The notes beneath the pieces were generated by a model. It saw only the letters and a program-made list of their open reading frames with translations, ran no database searches and was not told the origin of the DNA. Source: Planctomycetaceae bacterium (GTDB lineage Bacteria > Planctomycetota > Planctomycetia > Pirellulales > Pirellulaceae). Taken from it: a stretch of DNA of 6,877 nucleotides. The stretch lies in NCBI GenBank assembly GCA_007695205.1, contig REEF01000751.1, positions 1 to 6,877 on the forward strand. The letters run 5' to 3'. Below, piece by piece: positions 1-6,704 of the stretch. The position numbers were made by a program, and so were the translations under genes. The number at the start of each line of letters is the position of its first letter. The stretch's first letter is position 1.

Positions 1-1
1 G

Positions 2-1933
2 CTTGACAATTCCATCGTCGTCGTGGAAAACATCAGCCGACTGCAGGGCGAGCAACCAAACAAGAACATCAAGCGGCAGGCGATCAGCGGCACAGCCGAG
101 GTCGGACCTGCCATTGTCGCTGCCACGTTATCGTTCCTGGCTCTGTTCGTGCCCTTCCTGCTTGTTCCGGGCATGACGAGCCTCCTGTTCCGAGAACTGA
201 TTCTCGTGATTGCAGGCATCGTGGTCATCAGCCTGCTGGTGGCCGTGGCGATGACACCGATGCTGGCTACGCTCTTTCTGGGCCAGCAGTCCGGGCGCCG
301 GGAGACGACGCGCTTCGAACGTTTCTTCGATCGGGTCGCCGAGGGATATGGGTGGATTCTCGAGCGCGCCGTGCGAAGGCGATGGGCCGTGGTGATGTTG
401 TTCATCGCCATGCTGAGCCTGGCCGGCTGGCTCCTCGGCCGCGTAGGTGGAGAGTTTCTGCCCATGGTGGATGACGGCCGCGTCATGGTGAAAGTTATGC
501 TGCCCACCGGCGCCTCCGTTTCCGAAACGGATCGGGTCTTGCAGCAGATCGAACAGCGGATCGCTGATGATCCACTGATCGAAAGCGCGTTCAGCCTGGC
601 CGGAGGTCGGGTCCAAGGCCTCTACACGTACGAAGTGGCCAACGAGGGGCAAATCGATATCCAACTGATCCCCAAGTCACAACGGCCTGTCAGTACGAGG
701 CAGTATGTTGCCGGGCTTCAGCCGACCGTGGCGCAGGTTCCGGCCCCCGGCGGAAGAATCATGGCCAGACAGATGCCCATTAAGGGCATTCATGGCCTCC
801 GGGCCGCAGATCTGATGGTCGAAGTCCGAGGCCAAGACATGGAGACGCTCTCGGACCTGGCCCAGCGTACGGCTGACATCATGAGTGGGCTCGGCCAACT
901 TACGAATGTTTCCATCTCGATGGACATGACCAAGCCCGAATACCAAGTGAAAGTCGACCGCACCAGGGCCGCTGAACTGGGAGTTTCTGTCGAAGACATC
1001 TCTCGAATGCTGCGATCGCTGGTGGGCGGCGCTGTGGTCAGCCGCTACCGCGAGGCCGGCGAGTACCATGACATTCGCCTGGTAATTCCTGAGAACCGGT
1101 TGACGTCGCACCATCAGATCGAAAATCTCGTGGTCTCCGGGACGGCAGGCAATGCCATTCGCGTGCGAGACGTCGCCACGATCGGCGAAGCGGTTGGCCC
1201 GCTGGAGATCATTCGCCAGAACCAGGTGAGACAGGTAACCGTCGAGGCGAACGCCGCCGGAGTCGACCTCGCAGGCGCCGTCGCAAATTTGCGCCGCGAG
1301 CTTGACGACCTGGAAATCCCTGTGGGATACGAGTTCGGCTTTGGCGGCCAAGCCGAGTTGATGGCCGATATGCGGCAGGCGGTCATGGCCGTCTTGGCGT
1401 TCGCGGTCTTCTTCGCCTTCATCGTCCTGACCGTGCAGTTCAACAGCGTCAAACTGCCAGCGTTGATCCTGGGCAGCGCCCCATTCTGCCTGGCCGGTTT
1501 GGTATTCGGTCTGTATCTGACAGGCCTGGCATTCGGCGCGACGGTGCTCATCGCAATTCTGGTGGTCATCGCCCTGAACGTGAACGACGGCGTCCTGCTG
1601 ATGACGTTCGCCGAGGAACTGCACCAGAAACAGGGGCTCAGTCCGACCGAGGCAGTCGTCCGCGCCGCGAAAATTCGGCTGCGCCCCCGATTGATGACCA
1701 CGATCACCACCATGATCGGCTTCGTGCCCTTGGCACTCAACCTGGGCGAGGGCGCTGACATGCTGCAACCCATGGCGATCGGGGCCATTGGCGGCCTGAT
1801 TACCGAAGCGCTGGTCGCGCTGTTCTTCATGCCATGTCTCTATGCCTTGAGTACCCGCAATTCGCGGCGTGCGCGCCGTGTGCGGCCTCGCGCCCGCCCA
1901 ACGGAACCGGTCGAGGTATTGGCAGTTCCGTAG
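2..1933 (+). CDS. RND-family efflux transporter permease subunit, C-terminal part (5' end outside window)
   Basis: This is an inner-membrane RND pump protein, expected to export small molecules or lipids using an ion gradient as part of a tripartite complex. The reading frame is open from base 2, and the first residues seen, LDNSIVVVENI, are the conserved transmembrane helix 4 motif of RND pumps. The GTG at 23 lies inside that motif, so it is not the true start; roughly 400 N-terminal residues are missing. The 643 residues seen contain helices 5 and 6 (about 38-57 and 67-88), helix 7 (128-146), a large periplasmic porter domain (about 148-459), and helices 8-12 (about 460-478, 487-509, 513-535, 566-583, 591-615). 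They end in an Arg-rich cytoplasmic tail (SRRARRVRPRARP). Conserved marks include GGEFLP after helix 7, and QPMAIGAIGGL leading into helix 12. Helix 10 reads NVNDG where AcrB has its Lys-Asn pair, and helix 4 reads Asp-Asn instead of Asp-Asp. The family call is firm; the substrate is unknown. The ABC ATPase gene begins 6 bases after the stop. Confidence -1.
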   Translation, partial: LDNSIVVVENISRLQGEQPNKNIKRQAISGTAEVGPAIVAATLSFLALFVPFLLVPGMTSLLFRELILVIAGIVVISLLVAVAMTPMLATLFLGQQSGRRETTRFERFFDRVAEGYGWILERAVRRRWAVVMLFIAMLSLAGWLLGRVGGEFLPMVDDGRVMVKVMLPTGASVSETDRVLQQIEQRIADDPLIESAFSLAGGRVQGLYTYEVANEGQIDIQLIPKSQRPVSTRQYVAGLQPTVAQVPAPGGRIMARQMPIKGIHGLRAADLMVEVRGQDMETLSDLAQRTADIMSGLGQLTNVSISMDMTKPEYQVKVDRTRAAELGVSVEDISRMLRSLVGGAVVSRYREAGEYHDIRLVIPENRLTSHHQIENLVVSGTAGNAIRVRDVATIGEAVGPLEIIRQNQVRQVTVEANAAGVDLAGAVANLRRELDDLEIPVGYEFGFGGQAELMADMRQAVMAVLAFAVFFAFIVLTVQFNSVKLPALILGSAPFCLAGLVFGLYLTGLAFGATVLIAILVVIALNVNDGVLLMTFAEELHQKQGLSPTEAVVRAAKIRLRPRLMTTITTMIGFVPLALNLGEGADMLQPMAIGAIGGLITEALVALFFMPCLYALSTRNSRRARRVRPRARPTEPVEVLAVP

Positions 1934-1939
1934 ACACAC

Positions 1940-2953
1940 ATGAGTGACAACGGCATGATTACGAAAATGAATGATCCAGGCACAGTCGCCATCGAGGCGT
2001 GCGGTCTGACGAAGCGATTCGCCGATGTGCTGGCCGTCGATCGGGTTGATTTCGACGTGCGCGAAGGAGAAGTCTTCGGCTTCCTCGGGCCCAATGGCGC
2101 CGGCAAGACGACCACCATCAACATGCTGACGGGACTGGCTCGGCCTACTGCGGGCACGATCCGCTACTTCGGTCGCGACGTCACGCAGAATAGGAAGAAA
2201 GCCCAGCACCTGATGGGCGTCGTACCGGATGAGAGCAACCTGTATCCGGAGTTGACGGGCCACGAGAATCTGTGCTTCTGTGCGTCGCTGTATGGCATGC
2301 GAAAACGCGAACGCGAGGATCGAGCGCGTCGACTGCTCGATCTGTTCGACCTTGCCGATGCCGCTGGGCGTAAATTCGCGGTGTATTCCAAAGGCATGAA
2401 GCGGAAGCTGGTGATCGCCGCGGGCATCATCCACAACCCGCCCATCCTGTTCCTGGATGAACCGACCACGGGCATTGATGTTCCCAGTGCCCGACAGATC
2501 CGACAAATGCTCGCGGATCTCAAGTCGCAGGGTACAACGATCTTCCTGACCACCCATTACATCGAAGAGGCCGAACGGCTATGTGAACGGATCGCGTTCA
2601 TTGTGGACGGAAAACTGGTGAAACTGGACACACTGAACAACCTGGTTCGCGACATTCAAAATCAGCACGTTGTGGAATTCACCCTAAGCGGTTGCGACAC
2701 CGACCTGACCGGACCACTACAGAACGCCTTCTCCGATGGCACGTTCGAGCGGATCTCGGATACCGTCCTGCGGATGCGCACCGACCAGCCCGTCCACCTG
2801 GCGCCCTTGGTCCGTTTCCTGGAGGACCGGAGCGTGGATGTGACAGAAGCTCGTATCATCCGGCCGTCGTTGGAGGACGTCTTCGTAGCGGTTACCGGCA
2901 TTGAACTGGAGCGGATGCGAAGCGAGAAAGACAAGGGAGGGCGCGGTAGATGA
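1940..2953 (+). CDS. ABC-2 type transporter ATP-binding protein (DrrA/NatA-like)
   Basis: This 337-residue protein is the cytoplasmic ATPase that would drive the permease encoded next to it. It shows Walker A GPNGAGKT (50-57), signature YSKGMKRKL (149-157), Walker B ILFLDEP (169-175) followed by a D-loop-type TTGID, and the switch His in TTH (204-206). After the ATPase domain comes a C-terminal domain ending in RPSLEDVFVAVTG (308-320), typical of DrrA-like exporter ATPases. At the Q-loop position the sequence is VVPDESNLYPELTG, so the usual Gln appears to be Asp97. The length fits the family. No good Shine-Dalgarno sequence precedes ATG 1940; in-frame ATGs at 1955 and 1967 are alternatives, and translational coupling to the RND gene, which stops 6 bases upstream, could explain the weak site. 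It overlaps the permease gene by 4 bases. The substrate cannot be told from sequence: drugs, polysaccharides, lipids and ions are all handled by this family. Confidence -1.
   Translation: MSDNGMITKMNDPGTVAIEACGLTKRFADVLAVDRVDFDVREGEVFGFLGPNGAGKTTTINMLTGLARPTAGTIRYFGRDVTQNRKKAQHLMGVVPDESNLYPELTGHENLCFCASLYGMRKREREDRARRLLDLFDLADAAGRKFAVYSKGMKRKLVIAAGIIHNPPILFLDEPTTGIDVPSARQIRQMLADLKSQGTTIFLTTHYIEEAERLCERIAFIVDGKLVKLDTLNNLVRDIQNQHVVEFTLSGCDTDLTGPLQNAFSDGTFERISDTVLRMRTDQPVHLAPLVRFLEDRSVDVTEARIIRPSLEDVFVAVTGIELERMRSEKDKGGRGR
2933..2940 (+). promoter_or_regulatory. Ribosome binding site for the ABC permease
   Basis: AAGGGAGG lies inside the end of the ATPase gene, 9 bases before ATG 2950. It is a strong purine-rich Shine-Dalgarno match and supports this start, which overlaps the ATPase stop codon as ATGA. 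The ATPase start at 1940 has no comparable site. Confidence -1.
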
Positions 2954-3684
2954 AGCCCTGGATCGCGTATTGGAGTATTCTGCGAAAAGATATGCGGACC
3001 TACTATCTCAAGCCGCCGAACGTGAGCTGGGGAATCATCTTTCCGCTGGCGTGGACGCTGATGTTCTTCATCAAGTCCGATTCGGCAGTCGACGTGCGTT
3101 CGCTGCTGCCGGGCGTCATGGCCCTCTCCATTCTGTTCGGTACCACGAGCATGCTGGCCGTTACCGTCACCTTCGAGAAGAAGGGGCGGTCTTTCGATCG
3201 TCTGCTCCTGGCGCCAATTCCGCTGGAACTGCTCATGCTGGCCAAGACCTCGGGGGCCGTGTTCTTTGGTACCCTGAACGCTTTCGTACCGGTTGTCATG
3301 GCGGCTTTTGTGGTCGACCTGGGCGGGGTCATCTGGTGGCAGGTGGTCGTTGCTGTGGTGCTGATCGCCGTCAGTTCGACGTTCCTTGGATTGTTCATCG
3401 CCGTCGCCGTGAGTGAAGTTTTCGAGGCCCAAACGTTTTCGAACTTCTTCCGGTTCCCGATGGTCTTCCTCTGCGGGCTCTTCTTTCCCGTCGAGGTGCT
3501 GCCGCTGCCGTTACGCACGTTGTCCCACGCGATTCCCTTGACGTACGGCGCCGATATGCTCCACGGCGGCGTGAACCATGCCGCTCGCATGCCCATCGTG
3601 CTCAGTGTCGCCGTGCTCTTAGGCTTCTGCGCAGCGCTCTTCCTCGTCAGCCTTCGGAACATCCGCCAGAAGTGGATCACCTAG
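2950..3684 (+). CDS. ABC-2 type transporter permease
   Basis: This 244-residue membrane protein would form the translocation channel for the ATPase encoded just upstream. About six hydrophobic segments are visible: near residues 25-41, 53-74, 102-122, 130-154, 165-183 and 213-234. The N-terminus (YWSILRKDMRTYYLKP) is a cytoplasmic amphipathic lead-in. Typical ABC-2 permease marks are FEKKGRSFDRLLLAPIPLELL (about 75-95), which is the cytoplasmic E..G..DRLL..P coupling region, and CGLFFPVEVLPLPLRTLSHA with IPLTYGADML (about 175-204), which matches the conserved FP...LP..L......PLTY stretch before the last helix. The length is normal for a half-size permease that works as a homodimer. Its start overlaps the ATPase stop and has a good ribosome binding site, so the two are almost certainly made in step. 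It appears to be the last gene of the operon, since the next gene is on the opposite strand. The family is clear; the substrate is unknown. Confidence -1.
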   Translation: MKPWIAYWSILRKDMRTYYLKPPNVSWGIIFPLAWTLMFFIKSDSAVDVRSLLPGVMALSILFGTTSMLAVTVTFEKKGRSFDRLLLAPIPLELLMLAKTSGAVFFGTLNAFVPVVMAAFVVDLGGVIWWQVVVAVVLIAVSSTFLGLFIAVAVSEVFEAQTFSNFFRFPMVFLCGLFFPVEVLPLPLRTLSHAIPLTYGADMLHGGVNHAARMPIVLSVAVLLGFCAALFLVSLRNIRQKWIT

Positions 3685-3715
3685 CCCGGATTACCCCATG
3701 GTTGCATAAAGAGTA

Positions 3716-3736
3716 GGACGGATTGGCAATCCGTCC
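3716..3736. repeat. Perfect 9-bp palindrome with 3-base loop (terminator-like or REP-like)
   Basis: Arms GGACGGATT (3716-3724) and AATCCGTCC (3728-3736) are exact reverse complements around a GGC loop. The hairpin starts 31 bases after the permease stop, where an operon terminator would be expected. No T-run follows on the + strand, so it is not a standard intrinsic terminator. It may stabilise the 3' end of the transcript or be one copy of a dispersed palindromic repeat. Confidence -1.
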
Positions 3737-4059
3737 GTGACACACCGATGCGAAACCGAAAAAGTTAACGGTGGCTGGATCTCACTTTTTGCGTGACCGA
3801 CTGACACGAGCGGGTCAAATCCCCCAACTTGCTGAGCTGACACGTTCTGTCGCCAAGCAAAGCCAACCTCCCGCCGCGGCCCAACAACCCGGGTCATGAC
3901 CTTGTCCTCCGCCGTCGCCATTCTCCCCTTCACGCTGCGCGCTCGCCGTGGGGCTATTGAGCAGTTACATTCACAAGACACGCGCATTGTGCCATAAGAA
4001 AGAAGACAATAAGTTATAAGTCAAGACCTGACCCTATCCCCCGGAGGGAGTGATAGCAA
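3737..4059. other. Convergent intergenic region, no convincing gene
   Basis: This 323-base stretch lies between the 3' hairpin of the export operon and the stop codon of the UbiD gene. An open frame on the - strand (98 codons, 3691-3987) has no recognisable domain and reads through the hairpin, so I do not call it. A 7-bp inverted repeat AAAAAGT/ACTTTTT (3759-3765 and 3784-3790, 18-base loop) is weak. The part from about 3990 to 4022 is clearly more AT-rich than its surroundings and is followed by CAAGACCTGACCC (4023-4035), a sequence that resembles the ends of some small transposable elements. No transposase remains could be read. Confidence -1.
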
Positions 4060-5931
4060 TCACAGGTAGCGGGCCAGCGGACCACCGCGAGCCGCCAGGG
4101 CGTCCACCTTCTTGGTAACCTGAGTATCCTCGATCAACGGCGGCGCGTGATGTGGCTTGATGCGAGCATCGATGACCAACGAACCGCGGCTGCCCCAGTG
4201 CTTCTGCTCGGTGAACGATGCGATCCCGTAGACGTCCGCCGCCGGGTTGCTGCGGGTGAAAACCACCCATAGAAAGTTCTTCAGACTGGCCGCCGTAAAA
4301 CGGCTGTCGTCCACGACGACGACCAGCGGATAACGATTGATCGTATGGTCGGTCGGGAAATGGCGGCAGAACCGCTGCATGTCCGGATCGGCGTCCGGCT
4401 GACCGGTAGTACACGCCGGCCCCTGCACCGCCAGCACGCCCGGCAAACAAAGCTGCGGGTGGTCAAAACCGTCGGGCAACGATTCGATTCCCGTCAGCTC
4501 GGTGGGCAATTCGCGAACGGCGGGACCGGCTGCAGCGATCACCAACTTCGACCCCTGGTTGATATCGCTGCCCGAATAGTCCAGCGTGTCGATGGTGGTC
4601 CGCGTCTGGAAGTGCAGGTCGCGCGTCCAATCGACTCGCTGCAACAAGTACGCGAAGAACCCACCGATATCATGGATGTCGACGGTATCATCGTCCTGAC
4701 CGGCGACGATCAGCAAATACTTGGCCAGCGATAACTGGCCCTGACCGAGGATCGCGTTGGCTTGGGTCAACAGCTCTTGAGGGCAGCGCAAGGCGTTGTA
4801 CGGCGTGTAACGTTCGCTGCCCACCGCCAGCAGCAACGGGTGGACCCCGGCCGCATCGACGGCGTGGACGGCTCGCACGCCCGGGATGACGGTCGGAATG
4901 ATCGGACCGGTCAGCTCATGGATCAGTTGTCCGAACATGGTGTCTTCTTGCGGCGGACGGCCGACGACCGTGAAGGGCCAGATCGCATCACGGCGATGGT
5001 AGACACGGTGCACTTTGAGCACGGGAAAATCGTGAGCCAGGCTGTAGTAGCCCAGGTGATCGCCGAAGGGGCCCTCGGGCAACTGGCGTTGCGGATCGAC
5101 CGTTCCCGAAATGCAAAAATCGGCTTCGCCGTAGATCGGCAACAAATCGACGGGCTTTCCGGATGCATCCTCAGCCCGCTGGCCGACGATCATCGGGATT
5201 CGATGCCCGGCCAACGCTCCGGCAAAGGTCAACTCGCTCATCCCTTCCGGCAAGGGCATCACCGCCGCCAGGGTCATCGCCGGCGTGCCGCCGACAAAGA
5301 TGTTCACGCGAAAGGGTTGGCCGCTGCGCACCGCGGCGGCATGATGGACGCCGATGCTGCGATGAAGCTGGTAGTGCAATCCGATCTCACGATCCGGTTG
5401 GTACTGGCCGCCGGACAACTGAATGCGGTACATGCCCAGATTCGACTTCATCAGCCCTGGCATGTCCACGTGTTCGGTGTACACCTGAGGCAGCGTGACG
5501 AACGCGCCGCCATCATCGGGCCACGACTTGAGCATCGGCAATTGGCTGATCTGCGTCGTACCCGCCAGCACCGGACCGCGGCGGCAACGCTTGGGAAGCA
5601 TGGCCAGCGCGTACCGGAGACTGGTCGCATAACGCCAGGGGCGACGCATCAACTGCGGAGGGTCGATCTTCAATTCGATCAGCCGCCGAACTCCTTCCAG
5701 CGTATCGCGGAACAAGTAGCGGGCTCGATCGATCGTTCCAAACAGATTCGAGACCATCGGGAAGGGGCAACCGGTGACGTTGGTCAGCAGGATCGCCGGC
5801 CCCTGGGAGGCAAAAACCCGCCGATGGATCTCGGCAGCTTCGAGATTCGCGTCGATCGGGTCGTCGATCTGCACCAGATGCCCCGACGATTCCAAGTCAC
5901 GCACACACTGCTGCAAACTTCGATATCCCAC
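4060..5931 (-). CDS. UbiD-family decarboxylase (prenylated-FMN dependent), long form
   Basis: UbiD enzymes reversibly decarboxylate aromatic or unsaturated acids, for example in ubiquinone or menaquinone synthesis, using prenyl-FMN made by UbiX. I place the start at GTG 5931, giving 623 residues: it has AAGGGAG 6 bases upstream, and the protein then begins MGYRSLQQCVRDLESSGHL, as UbiD proteins usually do. The frame stays open to an ATG at 6018, but the extra 29 residues are not UbiD-like and overlap an inverted repeat. Family marks, numbered from 5931: NLGMYR (164-169), with the Asn and Arg at the metal/cofactor site; the HYQLHR stretch (186-191); and PEGPFGDHLGYY (285-296), carrying the acidic pair Glu286 and Asp291. 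E. coli UbiD also has EGPFGDH there. At 623 residues it is longer than E. coli UbiD (about 497). The extra length lies at the C-terminus and holds what looks like a second copy of the C-terminal element. The exact substrate cannot be told. It is monocistronic here; no UbiX gene is visible. Confidence -1.
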   Translation of the reverse strand: MGYRSLQQCVRDLESSGHLVQIDDPIDANLEAAEIHRRVFASQGPAILLTNVTGCPFPMVSNLFGTIDRARYLFRDTLEGVRRLIELKIDPPQLMRRPWRYATSLRYALAMLPKRCRRGPVLAGTTQISQLPMLKSWPDDGGAFVTLPQVYTEHVDMPGLMKSNLGMYRIQLSGGQYQPDREIGLHYQLHRSIGVHHAAAVRSGQPFRVNIFVGGTPAMTLAAVMPLPEGMSELTFAGALAGHRIPMIVGQRAEDASGKPVDLLPIYGEADFCISGTVDPQRQLPEGPFGDHLGYYSLAHDFPVLKVHRVYHRRDAIWPFTVVGRPPQEDTMFGQLIHELTGPIIPTVIPGVRAVHAVDAAGVHPLLLAVGSERYTPYNALRCPQELLTQANAILGQGQLSLAKYLLIVAGQDDDTVDIHDIGGFFAYLLQRVDWTRDLHFQTRTTIDTLDYSGSDINQGSKLVIAAAGPAVRELPTELTGIESLPDGFDHPQLCLPGVLAVQGPACTTGQPDADPDMQRFCRHFPTDHTINRYPLVVVVDDSRFTAASLKNFLWVVFTRSNPAADVYGIASFTEQKHWGSRGSLVIDARIKPHHAPPLIEDTQVTKKVDALAARGGPLARYL

Positions 5932-5937
5932 AGCCGT

Positions 5938-5944
5938 CTCCCTT
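5938..5944 (-). promoter_or_regulatory. Ribosome binding site deciding the UbiD start
   Basis: On the - strand AAGGGAG sits 6 bases before GTG 5931. Neither the GTG at 5952 nor the ATG at 6018 has a site this good, so this decides in favour of the shorter protein. Confidence -1.
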
Positions 5945-5977
5945 GCCGTCACTCGTGCAATACCACCGTGATTGTCA

Positions 5978-6015
5978 CAAAACCCCCCGCTTGCCGGCGA
6001 GATCGTTAGGTTTTG
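5978..6015. repeat. Nested inverted repeat upstream of the UbiD gene
   Basis: Outer arms CAAAACC (5978-5984) and GGTTTTG (6009-6015) are exact reverse complements. Between them lies the near-palindrome CTTGCCGGCGAG (5990-6001), with one G-T mismatch. On the - strand this would fold in the leader of the UbiD message, about 47 bases before the chosen start codon. It could be a leader structure, the terminator of something on the other strand, or a copy of a dispersed repeat. No known riboswitch class was recognised. Confidence -1.
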
Positions 6016-6704
6016 CAACCACGAACGGATGACAGCCTACCACCGCGACGAAGGCGTGGGAAGACGCGTCGGAGACGAAAGACGAAAAGGACAGGCATTT
6101 TCTTCTAGCGATAGGCGTACCAGTCGCGAAGCGACGACATGCAATAGCCACGGACCCTGGTTCGATTCGGCCAGACGCTTCTGTGCCAATCACGAGCAAC
6201 CGCCTAAGTGCGAAAGCCGAAACGGGGTGGGGCGGCGTTTTCGAGGTGCCGTACGATATGTGGCTGTCTGAGATGGCCCCTCGAGCGATGCGCAGAGCAC
6301 TTCGACCTTCGGCTCGCTGGCAACAAACGGCGGCTGTACCCCGTGCCGCGAAAGTAGAATCAAGACGCTGACGTGCAGGGGAATGCTTTGCTATAGGAAT
6401 GCGGCCGTGTGACAGTGGAATCTAACGCGACGGGCCGGCCGCGTCACGGAGATGACGTATGATGCGGCGGGGCGACTGACGACGCGGCGACCGGCAGCAG
6501 TTCGTTCGCCGCCGGCTCGTCTGCTGTCGGGCAGATGCTCCACAACGGGAGTTGCCGGACCTGCCTGATTTCTTCGCATTTCGCCGCAGCACCGTCTTCG
6601 TTGAGGATGATGGTTCGAGTGTTTCTGAGATCCATAAAGTCGCCAAGCTGTGGCCTGTCCGTTCTCCGTGATGCCCAGCTCGATACTGTCCTCCCGTGTA
6701 CCGT
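6016..6704. other. Long intergenic region, no convincing gene
   Basis: Almost 700 bases without a gene I can support. Several open frames of 60-100 codons exist on both strands, but they overlap one another, lack good ribosome binding sites and have low-complexity Arg/Ser/Pro-rich products typical of chance frames in GC-rich DNA. The best of them is a 63-codon - strand frame (6444-6635) beginning MDLRNTRTIILNEDG, which I do not recognise. Within the region are a small GTCGC/GCGAC hairpin at 6123-6135 and, on the + strand near 6437-6478, a short stretch whose translation resembles an RHS/YD repeat. The region may hold decayed genes. Confidence -1.
6123..6135. repeat. Small palindrome GTCGC-GAA-GCGAC
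   Basis: A 5-bp stem with a GAA loop, immediately followed by GACAT. It is short enough to arise by chance in GC-rich DNA, but it lies in non-coding sequence and could be part of a dispersed repeat. Checking whether this and its flanks recur in the genome would settle it. Confidence -1.

Noticed and set aside
677..2557. A 626-codon open frame on the - strand across the RND and ATPase genes
   Set aside because: It lies antisense to two firmly identified genes. Its product is rich in His, Gln, Arg and Asp with no domain, the usual product of reading GC-rich genes backwards.
3691..3987. A 98-codon - strand frame between the convergent genes
   Set aside because: No recognisable domain, no good ribosome binding site, and it runs through the 3716-3736 hairpin. 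It was checked for transposase N-terminal motifs and none were seen.
4037..4049. Imperfect palindrome TCCCCCGGAGGGA just after the UbiD stop as a terminator
   Set aside because: Only 4 paired bases before a mismatch and no T-run in the - strand direction; too weak to call.
5968..5978. GTGATTGTCAC as a regulator-binding site upstream of UbiD
   Set aside because: Half-sites of 4 bases with a 3-base spacer are too short and do not fit a known operator; expected by chance.
4762..6009. A 415-codon open frame on the + strand across the UbiD gene
   Set aside because: Antisense shadow of a clear UbiD coding region; its composition (His/Arg/Gln/Asp-rich) is typical of a mirror frame and there is no recognisable motif.
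6148..6172. GGTTCGATTC, resembling the T-arm of a tRNA
   Set aside because: The flanking bases do not form a 5-bp T-stem, and no anticodon arm or acceptor stem could be found upstream on the + strand.
6444..6635. A 63-codon - strand frame starting MDLRNTRTIILNEDG downstream of the PIN gene
   Set aside because: The first 30 residues look protein-like, but no family was recognised, no Shine-Dalgarno sequence precedes the ATG, and the second half is low-complexity Ala/Pro/Ser.
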